Shown here: piece by piece, positions 18,186 to 25,980 of the stretch
How the letters are laid out: every line of letters starts with the position of its first letter
Position numbering within the stretch: position 1 is the stretch's first letter
Origin: Actinomycetota bacterium
Lineage (GTDB): Bacteria > Actinomycetota > Actinomycetes > Nanopelagicales > Nanopelagicaceae
Reading direction: 5' to 3'
NCBI GenBank assembly: GCA_947449535.1
Contig: CANFRP010000002.1
Location: 43,178 to 107,177, forward strand
DNA length: 64,000 nucleotides
Notes under the pieces: model-generated
Seen by the model: only the letters and a program-made list of their open reading frames with translations
The model's database searches: none
What the model was told of the DNA's origin: nothing
Made by a program: the position numbers and the translations under genes

Positions 18186-19694
18186 ATGAGCGAAAAAGCG
18201 GAAGTCCCTGTAGAAGATGATCTACCCGAGCAACTACGCATCCGCCGCGAAAAGCGCGCTGCAATCATTGCCCGCGGAGTAGATGCCTATCCGGTCGAAG
18301 TCCCACGCACCGCATCGCTCAAGCAGATCCGCCAAACACATAAAGATTTAGAGATTGATGTTGCTACTGGTGCAATTGAAAGCGTTGCTGGCCGCGTTAT
18401 TTTCAAGCGCGATACCGGCAAGCTCTGTTTTGCCACTTTGCGCGAAGGTGATGGCACCGAGCTTCAAGCGATGTTGTCACTCGACAAGGTAGGACAAGAT
18501 TCGCTGGACCTCTGGAAATCTGAGATTGACCTTGGTGACTTCGTATCTGTTACTGGTGAAATCATTACCTCCAAGCGCGGTGAACTTTCTGTACTCGCAA
18601 ATTCATGGGTCCTCGGATCTAAATCGCTGCGCCCACTTCCCGTCGAGCACAAGCCACTCTCCGAGGAGACTCGAGTTCGAATGCGTTATGTCGATTTAAT
18701 TGTTCGCCCAGAAGCTCGCAGCAATGCTCGACTTCGTCCGCTGGTCATGAAATCACTTCGCGAAACATTTAGCGCGCGTGATTTCGTGGAAGTGGAAACT
18801 CCAATGCTTCAGGTCATGCATGGTGGGGCCACTGCACGTCCCTTTAAAACCCTGAGTAATGCCTATGACATGGAGCTCTTCCTGCGTATTGCACCAGAGC
18901 TTTTCCTCAAGCGTTGCATTGTTGGGGGCATCGAACGCGTCTATGAAATCAACCGTAACTTCCGTAACGAAGGCGCTGACTCTAGCCACTCACCAGAGTT
19001 TGCAATGATCGAGTCGTACGAGGCTTATGGCGATTGGAACACAATTGCAGAGCTCACCCGCACATTAGTTCAAAATGCAGCCATGGCTGTTTCAGGAAGT
19101 CATGTTGTTACTCATCACGATGGTCGCCAATTAGATCTTGGCGGAACATGGCGCGAAGCATCGCTCTTTGATTTAATCTCAGAAGGCGTTGGCGAAAGCG
19201 TTACGGCACAAACATCGATTGATGATCTAAAGAAAATTGCAACAAAGCTCGGAATGAAGATCGATCCTAAGTGGATCACCGGAAAACTTGCGGAAGAGAT
19301 TTTTGAGCATGTCACCGAAGGCCAGCTCAACGAGCCAATTTTCGTCAAGGGATATCCAGTTGATACTTCACCGCTAGTACGCGCTCATCGCGATATTCCT
19401 GGCGTTGTGGAGAAGTGGGATCTCTATGTTGAGGGCTTTGAACTTGCGACTGGCTACTCGGAATTAATCGACCCAGTAATCCAACGCGAACGCCTTACTG
19501 AGCAATCACTTCTCGCCGCCAAGGGTGATTTAGAAGCTATGCAGCTCGATGAAGATTTCTTACGCGCAATGGAATATGCAATGCCACCAACGGGCGGCAT
19601 GGGCATGGGCGTTGATCGCTTACTCATGGCACTTACTGGTCTTGGTATTCGCGAAACGATTCTCTTCCCACTTGTGAAGCCAGAAGAGGCTTAA
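18186..19694 (+). CDS. lysS: Lysyl-tRNA synthetase, class II
   Basis: A 502-residue class II synthetase. An N-terminal OB-fold anticodon domain (about 60-160) precedes the catalytic domain, with motif 2 FRNEGADSSHSPEFAMIE and motif 3 GGMGMGVDRLLMALTG near the C-terminus. It charges tRNA-Lys. The length and motifs match the bacterial housekeeping enzyme, without the membrane-protein fusion (LysX) found in mycobacteria. argA follows after nine bases. Confidence 0.96.
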   Translation: MSEKAEVPVEDDLPEQLRIRREKRAAIIARGVDAYPVEVPRTASLKQIRQTHKDLEIDVATGAIESVAGRVIFKRDTGKLCFATLREGDGTELQAMLSLDKVGQDSLDLWKSEIDLGDFVSVTGEIITSKRGELSVLANSWVLGSKSLRPLPVEHKPLSEETRVRMRYVDLIVRPEARSNARLRPLVMKSLRETFSARDFVEVETPMLQVMHGGATARPFKTLSNAYDMELFLRIAPELFLKRCIVGGIERVYEINRNFRNEGADSSHSPEFAMIESYEAYGDWNTIAELTRTLVQNAAMAVSGSHVVTHHDGRQLDLGGTWREASLFDLISEGVGESVTAQTSIDDLKKIATKLGMKIDPKWITGKLAEEIFEHVTEGQLNEPIFVKGYPVDTSPLVRAHRDIPGVVEKWDLYVEGFELATGYSELIDPVIQRERLTEQSLLAAKGDLEAMQLDEDFLRAMEYAMPPTGGMGMGVDRLLMALTGLGIRETILFPLVKPEEA

Positions 19695-19703
19695 TACATT
19701 CTT

Positions 19704-20201
19704 ATGACAATCAGTATTCGTTCAGCGCGTACCAGCGACATTCCACAGATCCGCAAGATCGTGGATTCCTTCGCAGCGCCAGGCAAGATGTTGTCGAAAG
19801 AGACAGTTACGTTATTTGAAAGTGTTCAAGAATTTACTGTTGCGGTCGATGGAGATGAAGTTGTTGGTTGCGGCGCACTTCACGTTCTCTGGGAGGATTT
19901 AGCTGAAGTTCGTACCGTGGCTGTTGTAGAACGACTCCAACATAAGGGCGTTGGCCATTTGATTTTGGAGCGCATTATCGAGCGCGCCAAGGGATTGGGT
20001 GTAGAAAGAATTTTCTGCCTTACTTTTCAGACTGAATTCTTTGGTAAGCACGGCTTTGAAGTAATTGAAGGCACTCCAGTCGAACCAGATGTATATGCCG
20101 AGTTATTGCGCTCATATGATCAAGGCGTTGCAGAGTTCTTGGATCTTGAATCGGTAAAGCCAAACACTCTTGGCAATACTCGAATGCTTAAAGTCCTTTA
20201 A
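19704..20201 (+). CDS. argA: Amino-acid N-acetyltransferase (N-acetylglutamate synthase, short actinobacterial type)
   Basis: A 165-residue single GNAT domain: SIRSARTSDIPQIRKIVDSF at the start, AEVRTVAVVERLQHKGVGH (acetyl-CoA site, about 69-87) and a LTFQTEFFGKHGFEVIE block typical of the stand-alone glutamate acetyltransferases of actinobacteria. It would make N-acetylglutamate to start arginine synthesis. The classical kinase-like regulatory half of E. coli ArgA is absent, as known for this subgroup. Substrate is inferred from family resemblance. Its stop overlaps the convergent anti-sigma gene by four bases. Confidence 0.8.
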   Translation: MTISIRSARTSDIPQIRKIVDSFAAPGKMLSKETVTLFESVQEFTVAVDGDEVVGCGALHVLWEDLAEVRTVAVVERLQHKGVGHLILERIIERAKGLGVERIFCLTFQTEFFGKHGFEVIEGTPVEPDVYAELLRSYDQGVAEFLDLESVKPNTLGNTRMLKVL

Positions 20202-20926
20202 ATATTAGGATCTAGCTCAGTAATAACCTGACACCCAGTCGTAACAATCGTCACGGTTGAGGCCATTGGATTAGCTCCTGAGTAATAAGCCCAGATGCTC
20301 TCTCCTTGGAATTTACCCTTATCAAAAGCGAGAACTTCTTTATCGACACCTAGGCGTATCGCACATTGCTGTTGTGTCGCTGTGAGTGACTTCAAAGATG
20401 ATCCTGCTGATCCTTGCTTAACGATGCGAAGAATATTTTTGAATTGTGTGTCGTAATCAAGATTTGTTTTAAAGACAGGGACTGAATCAGAGACGTTCTG
20501 GTTTTGATCGTTGTAGGTCTCTTGAGTCGATGTGCCGGTTGCGGTTTGTGGCTTCTTTGTAGGGTGCGCCTTAGTTGTTGTCACAGTTGATTGTGAAGTA
20601 GCTCCGTCAGCTGGCAAGTTCATCTCTGGGCCATTTTCGCTCTCACCTGTTGGTGCTGCGATTCCTGAGTTAGATGCGACATCTGAAATTAGTGAAGTGC
20701 CATTATTTTGAGAGAAGATCAGTACTCCCGCAAAGAGGATGGCAACGCTTGCAGCAACGGCAGCAGGAAGTCGGAAAGAACGCTTGCTACGGCTTGCTTT
20801 AAGGGCAGCAGCCTGATGATCGATAAGTTTTTCAAAACGGCGAAGCTCCAATTCACTCATGGCCGGCGACTTTGGAAGTCCGCGGATTAAATCCTCGACA
20901 AACTTCTCTTGCTCTTCGTTACTCAT
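20198..20926 (-). CDS. Single-pass membrane protein, probable anti-sigma factor
   Basis: A 242-residue protein with a charged cytoplasmic N-terminus (1-50), one membrane helix (about 53-72), a Thr/Ser/Gln/Pro-rich outer linker (about 85-150) and a small outer domain with two cysteines (C188, C232) that could form a disulfide. It follows the ECF sigma gene after 26 bp, behind an ideal AGGAGG ribosome site six bases from its ATG. This layout is that of a membrane anti-sigma factor. The usual zinc anti-sigma motif (His-x3-Cys-x2-Cys) is absent, so the sigma-binding part is inferred from position only. The outer domain is not recognised. Confidence 0.65.
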   Translation of the reverse strand: MSNEEQEKFVEDLIRGLPKSPAMSELELRRFEKLIDHQAAALKASRSKRSFRLPAAVAASVAILFAGVLIFSQNNGTSLISDVASNSGIAAPTGESENGPEMNLPADGATSQSTVTTTKAHPTKKPQTATGTSTQETYNDQNQNVSDSVPVFKTNLDYDTQFKNILRIVKQGSAGSSLKSLTATQQQCAIRLGVDKEVLAFDKGKFQGESIWAYYSGANPMASTVTIVTTGCQVITELDPNI

Positions 20927-20952
20927 CTCTCACCTCCTATTTCTCCTACAAC

Positions 20953-21549
20953 TTAGACGCTTCTGGAACTCTTCTGGTTCGGGGTTCTGGGGTCTAATTC
21001 AGCCAGAATCTTGGCCAATTCGCCCTTTGCCCTCGAACACCTGCTCTTCACCGTGCCAGGCGGGATCCCCAGGATTTTCGCCGCCTCATCAACGCTGAGT
21101 TCATTGAGGAAGACCAGGATCATCGGATCTCGCAGCTCATCTGGCAGGGCCATGAGAGCCGCTCGAATCGCAATTTGAGAGTCGGCAACATCGGCAAAAT
21201 CTGAGCTCCCGGAAGCTTGTTCGTAGAGCACTTCCTCGGAGACATTTAGCTTGGTGCGGACTTTCTCCTTGCGGTCTATATCGATGCTGGCATTACGAAC
21301 GATTACATACATCCAAGTTAGGACTTTTGAGTCACCACGAAATGAATCCGCTTTTTTGAACATGGTTTGGAGCGCCTCTTGGAGCGCATCATCGGCCAAC
21401 TCGCGATTTGGCGAAAGTTTTCTGGCAAAAGCACCGAGTTGAGGAAGAAGACGCTTAATCAAAAAAGAGAGTGAATCGATATCGCCATCCTGGAATTCGG
21501 CCATGAGCTCTTCATCGCTCATGCTCTCCATGAGAGCTCGGGTTGCCAT
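20953..21549 (-). CDS. RNA polymerase sigma factor, ECF (sigma-70) family
   Basis: A 198-residue sigma factor with only regions 2 and 4. Region 2 carries LADDALQEALQTMFKKADSF (51-70) and FRGDSKVLTWMYVIVRNASI, which bind core polymerase and the -10. Region 4 (about 130-180) is a helix-turn-helix with LSVDEAAKILGIPPGTVKSR for the -35. No region 1.1 or 3. It would direct a small stress or surface regulon and be held by the membrane protein encoded downstream. Its own start has TACCCT six bases upstream, a housekeeping-type leaderless promoter, not an obvious ECF site. Candidate ECF targets lie about 0.6-0.7 kb upstream of its start (22179-22265). Confidence 0.92.
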   Translation of the reverse strand: MATRALMESMSDEELMAEFQDGDIDSLSFLIKRLLPQLGAFARKLSPNRELADDALQEALQTMFKKADSFRGDSKVLTWMYVIVRNASIDIDRKEKVRTKLNVSEEVLYEQASGSSDFADVADSQIAIRAALMALPDELRDPMILVFLNELSVDEAAKILGIPPGTVKSRCSRAKGELAKILAELDPRTPNQKSSRSV

Positions 21550-21555
21550 GCGAGA

Positions 21556-21561
21556 AGGGTA
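21556..21561 (-). promoter_or_regulatory. -10 element of the ECF sigma gene
   Basis: Reads TACCCT on the minus strand, six bases before the ATG at 21549. No ribosome site is present. Confidence 0.5.
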
Positions 21562-21578
21562 CGGGAATTAGGTAAACG

Positions 21579-21612
21579 AAAAGGCCCCCGAGGTCGAATT
21601 CGGAGGCCTTTT
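21579..21612 (-). terminator. Rho-independent terminator of the secreted-protein gene
   Basis: AAAAGGCC at 21579-21586 pairs with GGCCTTTT at 21605-21612, with an inner CGA/TCG pairing. Read on the minus strand it is a GC-rich hairpin followed by TTTT, 33 bases past the stop of the gene ending at 21645. The arms are symmetrical, so it could also act on the plus strand. It is the only strong terminator I found in the window, and it separates the secreted-protein gene from the sigma gene. Confidence 0.8.
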
Positions 21613-21644
21613 AACCAGATTTACTGACTTAAGTCAGCAAGGTA

Positions 21645-22121
21645 TTAGATATTTTGTGCGATTGATGCGGTGTAGCTGATCATAAAGGGACGAGTCACCT
21701 GGATCTTCTGAGTGCCTGAACGAAGAACGCGGATGCGGTAGGTCTGATCGTGATCACACCATGCACCTGAGTCATCGCAAGAAGGATCAACGTTGAGGAT
21801 TGCAAGTCCGGCGGCATTTGTTTGGGATGCCTGAACTTGTGACCAAGTTGAATTGAACTCATCAAATGCTTCAAGTACTACGCGGCGACCCACGGTTGTA
21901 GGTGTTACGCGAACCTGAAGAGTTGGTAGATCTGCTGCTGTGTCATAGTCATCTTCTGCGAAATCGCGGTGAGACTTATCTGCGCCATCTTCCCAGCCCC
22001 AAGTTACGATTTGCTGGATCTTTGGAGTTCCGAGCGCGTGAGCTGATGGAACTGTTGCAATTGATGTGCCCAAACCGATAAGCGCTGAAAGCGCTACTAC
22101 TACTAACTTATTTGCTTTCAT
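21645..22121 (-). CDS. Small secreted protein of unknown function
   Basis: A 158-residue protein with a clear signal peptide (MKANKLVVVALSALIGLG, then cleavage after AHA, about residue 36). The mature part is about 120 residues, acidic, beta-rich and Trp-containing, with two cysteines in DPSCDDSGAWCDHDQTYRIR that could pair. I do not recognise the family. The ATG at 22121 has a GGGAG ribosome site six bases upstream; an upstream in-frame start at 22142 would spoil both. It faces away from the serine protease gene, and the gap carries ECF-type promoter elements for both. A terminator follows it. Confidence 0.75.
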   Translation of the reverse strand: MKANKLVVVALSALIGLGTSIATVPSAHALGTPKIQQIVTWGWEDGADKSHRDFAEDDYDTAADLPTLQVRVTPTTVGRRVVLEAFDEFNSTWSQVQASQTNAAGLAILNVDPSCDDSGAWCDHDQTYRIRVLRSGTQKIQVTRPFMISYTASIAQNI

Positions 22122-22153
22122 TTCAAACTCCCTATAAATCATTAGTTATCGTG

Positions 22154-22190
22154 AACCCTTGTGGCTCGATAACACTTTGACGCAAGGGTT
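22154..22190. repeat. 8-bp inverted repeat around the predicted start of the secreted-protein transcript
   Basis: AACCCTTG (22154-22161) and CAAGGGTT (22183-22190) are perfect inverted copies 21 bases apart. The dyad centre is near 22172, about where the minus-strand ECF promoter would begin transcription. It could be an operator or an RNA hairpin; chance is not excluded. Confidence 0.45.
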
Positions 22191-22205
22191 TGGCGACCGG
22201 TTCAC
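22179..22205 (-). promoter_or_regulatory. ECF-type promoter of the small secreted protein
   Basis: On the minus strand: GTGAAC (22205-22200), 17 bases, then CGTC (22182-22179). GAAC with CGTC at this distance is the general form of ECF sigma promoters. The start of transcription would fall near 22171, leaving a leader of about 50 bases with the GGGAG ribosome site. Confidence 0.65.
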
Positions 22206-22239
22206 CTATTGGGAAAAAATTATTTCTAATGACCAGTCC

Positions 22240-22265
22240 GGAACCGAGAGCTACTTCGCTACGTC
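22240..22265 (+). promoter_or_regulatory. ECF-type promoter of the secreted serine protease
   Basis: GGAAC (22240-22244), 17 bases, CGTC (22262-22265). Spacing and both boxes match the divergent element on the other strand; each reads GAACC-N16-CGTC. The start of transcription would be near 22272, leaving a leader of about 44 bases ending in a TGGAGG ribosome site before the GTG. Confidence 0.65.
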
Positions 22266-22315
22266 TAAGTAATTGATAAGGTCATGATTGGTAAGGTCTT
22301 CTACTGGAGGTTGCC

Positions 22316-25300
22316 GTGAAGTTATTTCAGATCAGAAGCAAGGTGGGGTGGGGTTTTGTGGCCTGCCTTCTTCTCTCGCTCCTGGCTCCGGCGACTTCCG
22401 AGGCAGTTACTTTCGGCTCAATTGTTACTGATCCCGGAACTCAAGCCCCTTGGGTGGTTTCTATCTGGAACTCAGAAAATAATGATGTTAAGGATGCAGA
22501 ATTTAGATGTACCGGAACTTTGATCGGCCCCCACACAGTTTTGACTGCCGCACATTGCATTCTTGAATCTGGCTCTTACTTTGTAAAAGTGAAATCACAA
22601 GCGCTCAATGACAACACTCCTTTTTCAACAGTATCTGGAGTTCTCGCTAGCCCACGATATAACGCGAAGACAAATGTCGCTGATATTGGTTTTCTCAAGC
22701 TCAATGAAGATTTCAAAGGAATCAAATTTCCTTCTTTAGTAAATTCTGAATTTGCCCGAAGCATCAATAAGTTCACAAAGTTCAACCTTTATGGATGGGG
22801 CCGTGACCAAGCTGGCCAATCTGCAGAATTATTGAAGAGCACCGTTCTTCAATTGCAAGATGCCCAAGCAACTAAGGACTATAAGACTGCATTTAACCCT
22901 AAGACCATGATTAGTGCCGGTCGCAAAATTGTCGCCGAGAAAGTCTGGTCGGGTGCATGCAATGGCGATTCGGGTGGGCCACTCACTGCGACTATTAATG
23001 GAATTGTTGTAATCGCTGGAGTAACTAGCTGGGGCGAGAAATCCTGCCTCTCGGCTAAACCTACGATCTTCTCCCGCGTTAGCTATCACTTAACTGATAT
23101 TCAAAAAGGTATTAAAGATGTCGAATTAGCATCTACTGCAGTAAATAGAACACCGCCCACCCCGATTGTTGAGCCAGCGCTTACTGGCGATGTGATTCCA
23201 GGAAACACCCTTACCTGCAATCCCGGGCAATGGAAAAATGCGATTAGCACTAGTACGTCATGGCTGAGTCCAGCACGTTTGATTTCGACCAAAACAAATA
23301 CTGCCGTAGTTAAAACTGCAGATGGCGGGCAAGAATTCTCATGCGAAGTCATTGCCTCGTCCCAAAATTCTGTTGTCCGAAAAGTATTGCGCGTAAAGGC
23401 AAATGTGGGACCGGTTGTTAAACAGCAGCCGGCAATCTCGGGAATTGATTCTTATGGGCCAGTTCGAGTTGGCACAACAATTACTTGCGATAGCTGGGCA
23501 TGGGATGCTCCAGTAGATAGTGAAATTATTAAGTGGTACTCCGCCGGAAATAACTCCGCTGTTGCCCCCATAAATGGAACGCTCTTGGGCACGGGACGAG
23601 ATCTTCTGATCACTAGTTCAATGATCAAAACCGGGGAGAACCGCTACATCGTCTGTGATGTCACTGGAACTCGAGCTGGGTTTTCGGCAGATGCAATTAC
23701 TTCAGTCGCAGTTACACCGGCCGAATTACCAGTCATAACATCGGTATCAATTCCAAATACGGGTTCGATACAAAGAGGAATGACTTATAGCTGTGTGTAT
23801 AAATCCTCCGGAACAATTGATGCAAGTCGGGTTGATTGGGGATTCTCTGAAGATGGGATTCACCTCACGCAATTCCCTGGCCTATCTGCGCAATCAATAA
23901 CAATCACTCCAGAGGTAATGAGAATGGGCGCTGGACGCCAACTAGCTTGCCAAGTCACTTTATATAACAGTGGCGGGGAGGTAAAGAAACTTGGGCTCTC
24001 TTTGGCTTCTTTCCCAGGTGCGCCAACGCAAATAACCCCAACGATTTCGCTTTATGGACCCCTTGATTCAAATACCCTCATTGTTTGTAATACCCCATCC
24101 AGCGTTTACTGGTGGGGAACCCCAAGTTATTCATGGGGAGTTGTTGCAGCGCCAAATTCAACAAGTTTTATCGGAGCAGAGATTTCAAAAGCGTCCAACT
24201 TTGCATTGTCGAAGGAAATTCTCAATCAGGCTGCCGGTAAATACATTGCATGCGTTTTGACGCTGACTAATGAGGCGGGCTTTAGTACAAATGTGGCTAC
24301 TCTCGCTATCCCAGAGAACATTGCAGCGCTTCCAGTATTCACTAGCCCAATTGTTGATCGTGAAGTTATCGATTCATCTTCAATTACTGAATACATCACT
24401 GTCCCAGCGATTTATGGCTGGAACCCAGTGACCATGAAGATAGTTCTTAAGTTAGCTGGTTCGGATTGTGATGGACGACAAATTACTTCAATTCCCACAA
24501 CGGTTGCATGTAGCAATTTAAAGGCCAATACTCAATATTCTGTCTATATCGTGGGTTCATATCTCAATCCCAATAATCCAGGAATGAATCAATCTCCCGC
24601 CAAGTTATTTACAACCGGTGCGCCGAAAGTCTTATTGCCAGGACTGTCTCCGATTTTTGGAACGCCGACTTCAACGCAATTTGGCTTTACTGTGCAGATC
24701 ACTAATTACGACAGCCGTTACACCTGGGTTCCTTCCTTCTATGCTCCAGGATCACCATCTATCTCTGCGACAGTAAGCAATTCTGGCCTTGTTACCGTCT
24801 CAAATATGCGGGATAACGTATCGGGTACTTTGATAATTCAATCTGAGCGTTTTGGTTATGAGCCAATGCAAAATCGCGTTGAAGGTTGGTCACTACCTAC
24901 TGGCACATATATTTGCGGACAATCGTGTACTGGCTCGCTCAGCAGCGAGGCGCTACAGGCAATGATTGCTGATACCAGACAGATTGCTGCAATCAGTATT
25001 ACAGGTGGACCAATCACTCACTCCACTTGTAGTGGTGTGGGATGTAATCCAGGAGCTGCGCTTCCACTCCCAGTTCCATGCGGGGCTACTGGAATTGAGA
25101 AAACTTCAGTAATCACAAATTCCACAATGCCAATCACGACTTCATTTAGGTATTGCTTGCTTGCTAATCCAGATACAACTGCGCCAACGATCGCAAATGA
25201 TTCGAGGACTTACACTGGCTATGCTCCAATCATCCCAACATCAGGATTAGCTGGAACAAGTATTTCGGTTCGATTTATTGCGCGTGACAATATTGGAATT

Positions 25301-25843
25301 GCCACAACTTCTGCTCGACTTGTAAACCCGCAAGGTGTTGTCGTTAATACCGCAGCCGGACAGTTCCAAGTGGGTGGTGGTAGTGATGGTGGATACATTG
25401 CATATCTCGCGACTGCTTCGAGTGGCCCGCTAAGTGGAGATATCTACCAAATTCAAGCTCAAGCTGTAGATGGAGCAGGCAACTTCAGTGCGTGGACATC
25501 GATTGGAACATTCACAGTTACCGTACCTGCTGGTCCATCAGTATCAAATTTAGGAACTCTCACAACCCCTACAACTATTGGAATTAGCTATACCGACAAA
25601 ATTATTCTCAATGGTTTCATTCTCGGAAATATTCCTGGCTATTCATCGGGTTACACATGGAGCGTACGAGTCTCGACCGATGCTGGAGTTGTGAAAACAG
25701 TAACTCCAGAATCTTCTAATCAGGTCTATATCTCAGATCTCACTCCGGGCACTCAATATTCAATAGTTCTTGTGGCCACAGATTCTGCGGGCCAATCCAA
25801 GAGCTCGGCTGCTCTCACCGCCTCAACTCTCGCCACAGCCTGA
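22316..25843 (+). CDS. Large secreted chymotrypsin-fold serine protease with Ig-like and fibronectin-like repeats
   Basis: An 1175-residue exported protein. A signal peptide (about 1-30) precedes an S1 protease domain (about 33-265) with His80 (TAAHC), Asp123 (VADIGFL) and Ser219 (GDSGGP). Disulfide cysteines 65/81 and 215/244 match the fold. The residue at the trypsin-specificity position is Gly213, so elastase-like preference for small side chains is more likely than Arg/Lys. About four Ig-like modules follow (about 279-665), each with a TxxC...C pattern and Trp, then fibronectin-III-like modules to the end. There is no LPxTG or membrane tail, so it is released or held non-covalently. The GTG start follows TGGAGG by six bases. 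Confidence 0.85.
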   Translation: MKLFQIRSKVGWGFVACLLLSLLAPATSEAVTFGSIVTDPGTQAPWVVSIWNSENNDVKDAEFRCTGTLIGPHTVLTAAHCILESGSYFVKVKSQALNDNTPFSTVSGVLASPRYNAKTNVADIGFLKLNEDFKGIKFPSLVNSEFARSINKFTKFNLYGWGRDQAGQSAELLKSTVLQLQDAQATKDYKTAFNPKTMISAGRKIVAEKVWSGACNGDSGGPLTATINGIVVIAGVTSWGEKSCLSAKPTIFSRVSYHLTDIQKGIKDVELASTAVNRTPPTPIVEPALTGDVIPGNTLTCNPGQWKNAISTSTSWLSPARLISTKTNTAVVKTADGGQEFSCEVIASSQNSVVRKVLRVKANVGPVVKQQPAISGIDSYGPVRVGTTITCDSWAWDAPVDSEIIKWYSAGNNSAVAPINGTLLGTGRDLLITSSMIKTGENRYIVCDVTGTRAGFSADAITSVAVTPAELPVITSVSIPNTGSIQRGMTYSCVYKSSGTIDASRVDWGFSEDGIHLTQFPGLSAQSITITPEVMRMGAGRQLACQVTLYNSGGEVKKLGLSLASFPGAPTQITPTISLYGPLDSNTLIVCNTPSSVYWWGTPSYSWGVVAAPNSTSFIGAEISKASNFALSKEILNQAAGKYIACVLTLTNEAGFSTNVATLAIPENIAALPVFTSPIVDREVIDSSSITEYITVPAIYGWNPVTMKIVLKLAGSDCDGRQITSIPTTVACSNLKANTQYSVYIVGSYLNPNNPGMNQSPAKLFTTGAPKVLLPGLSPIFGTPTSTQFGFTVQITNYDSRYTWVPSFYAPGSPSISATVSNSGLVTVSNMRDNVSGTLIIQSERFGYEPMQNRVEGWSLPTGTYICGQSCTGSLSSEALQAMIADTRQIAAISITGGPITHSTCSGVGCNPGAALPLPVPCGATGIEKTSVITNSTMPITTSFRYCLLANPDTTAPTIANDSRTYTGYAPIIPTSGLAGTSISVRFIARDNIGIATTSARLVNPQGVVVNTAAGQFQVGGGSDGGYIAYLATASSGPLSGDIYQIQAQAVDGAGNFSAWTSIGTFTVTVPAGPSVSNLGTLTTPTTIGISYTDKIILNGFILGNIPGYSSGYTWSVRVSTDAGVVKTVTPESSNQVYISDLTPGTQYSIVLVATDSAGQSKSSAALTASTLATA

Positions 25844-25865
25844 TATCTAGTGGGTTAAAGCCCGA

Positions 25866-25885
25866 TTTGGGGCATATTTTGGGGC
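25866..25885. repeat. Direct repeat TTTGGGGC upstream of clpC
   Basis: TTTGGGGC occurs at 25866-25873 and 25878-25885, 12 bases apart start to start, between the protease gene and the clpC promoter. It does not resemble the known CtsR or ClgR sites. It may be an operator or chance; the rest of the 137-bp gap shows only the TAGGCT box. Confidence 0.35.
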
Positions 25886-25930
25886 GCTGTGGTGTTTACC
25901 CTCAAGAAGCGAGCACCCGCTCCTTCGCAT

Positions 25931-25936
25931 TAGGCT
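25931..25936 (+). promoter_or_regulatory. -10 element of clpC
   Basis: TAGGCT, 44 bases before the ATG at 25981. Unlike most promoters here it leaves a true leader of nearly 40 bases, with a weak GAAAGTGAG ribosome site. No good -35 is visible, so an activator may be needed. Confidence 0.5.
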
Positions 25937-25980
25937 TACCCACATAAGAAACTGCTAGACCGTCAAGAAAGTGAGTTGCC

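Noticed and set aside
21556..21600. A GAATT-N18-CGTT element upstream of the ECF sigma gene as an autoregulatory promoter
   Set aside because: It lies mostly within the terminator hairpin, its spacing differs from the paired 17-base sites, and a TACCCT leaderless box explains the start better.
25905..25930. ClgR box upstream of clpC
   Set aside because: GCGAGCACCCGCTCC is partly symmetrical but does not match the known CGC-(N)-GCG spacing of ClgR sites.
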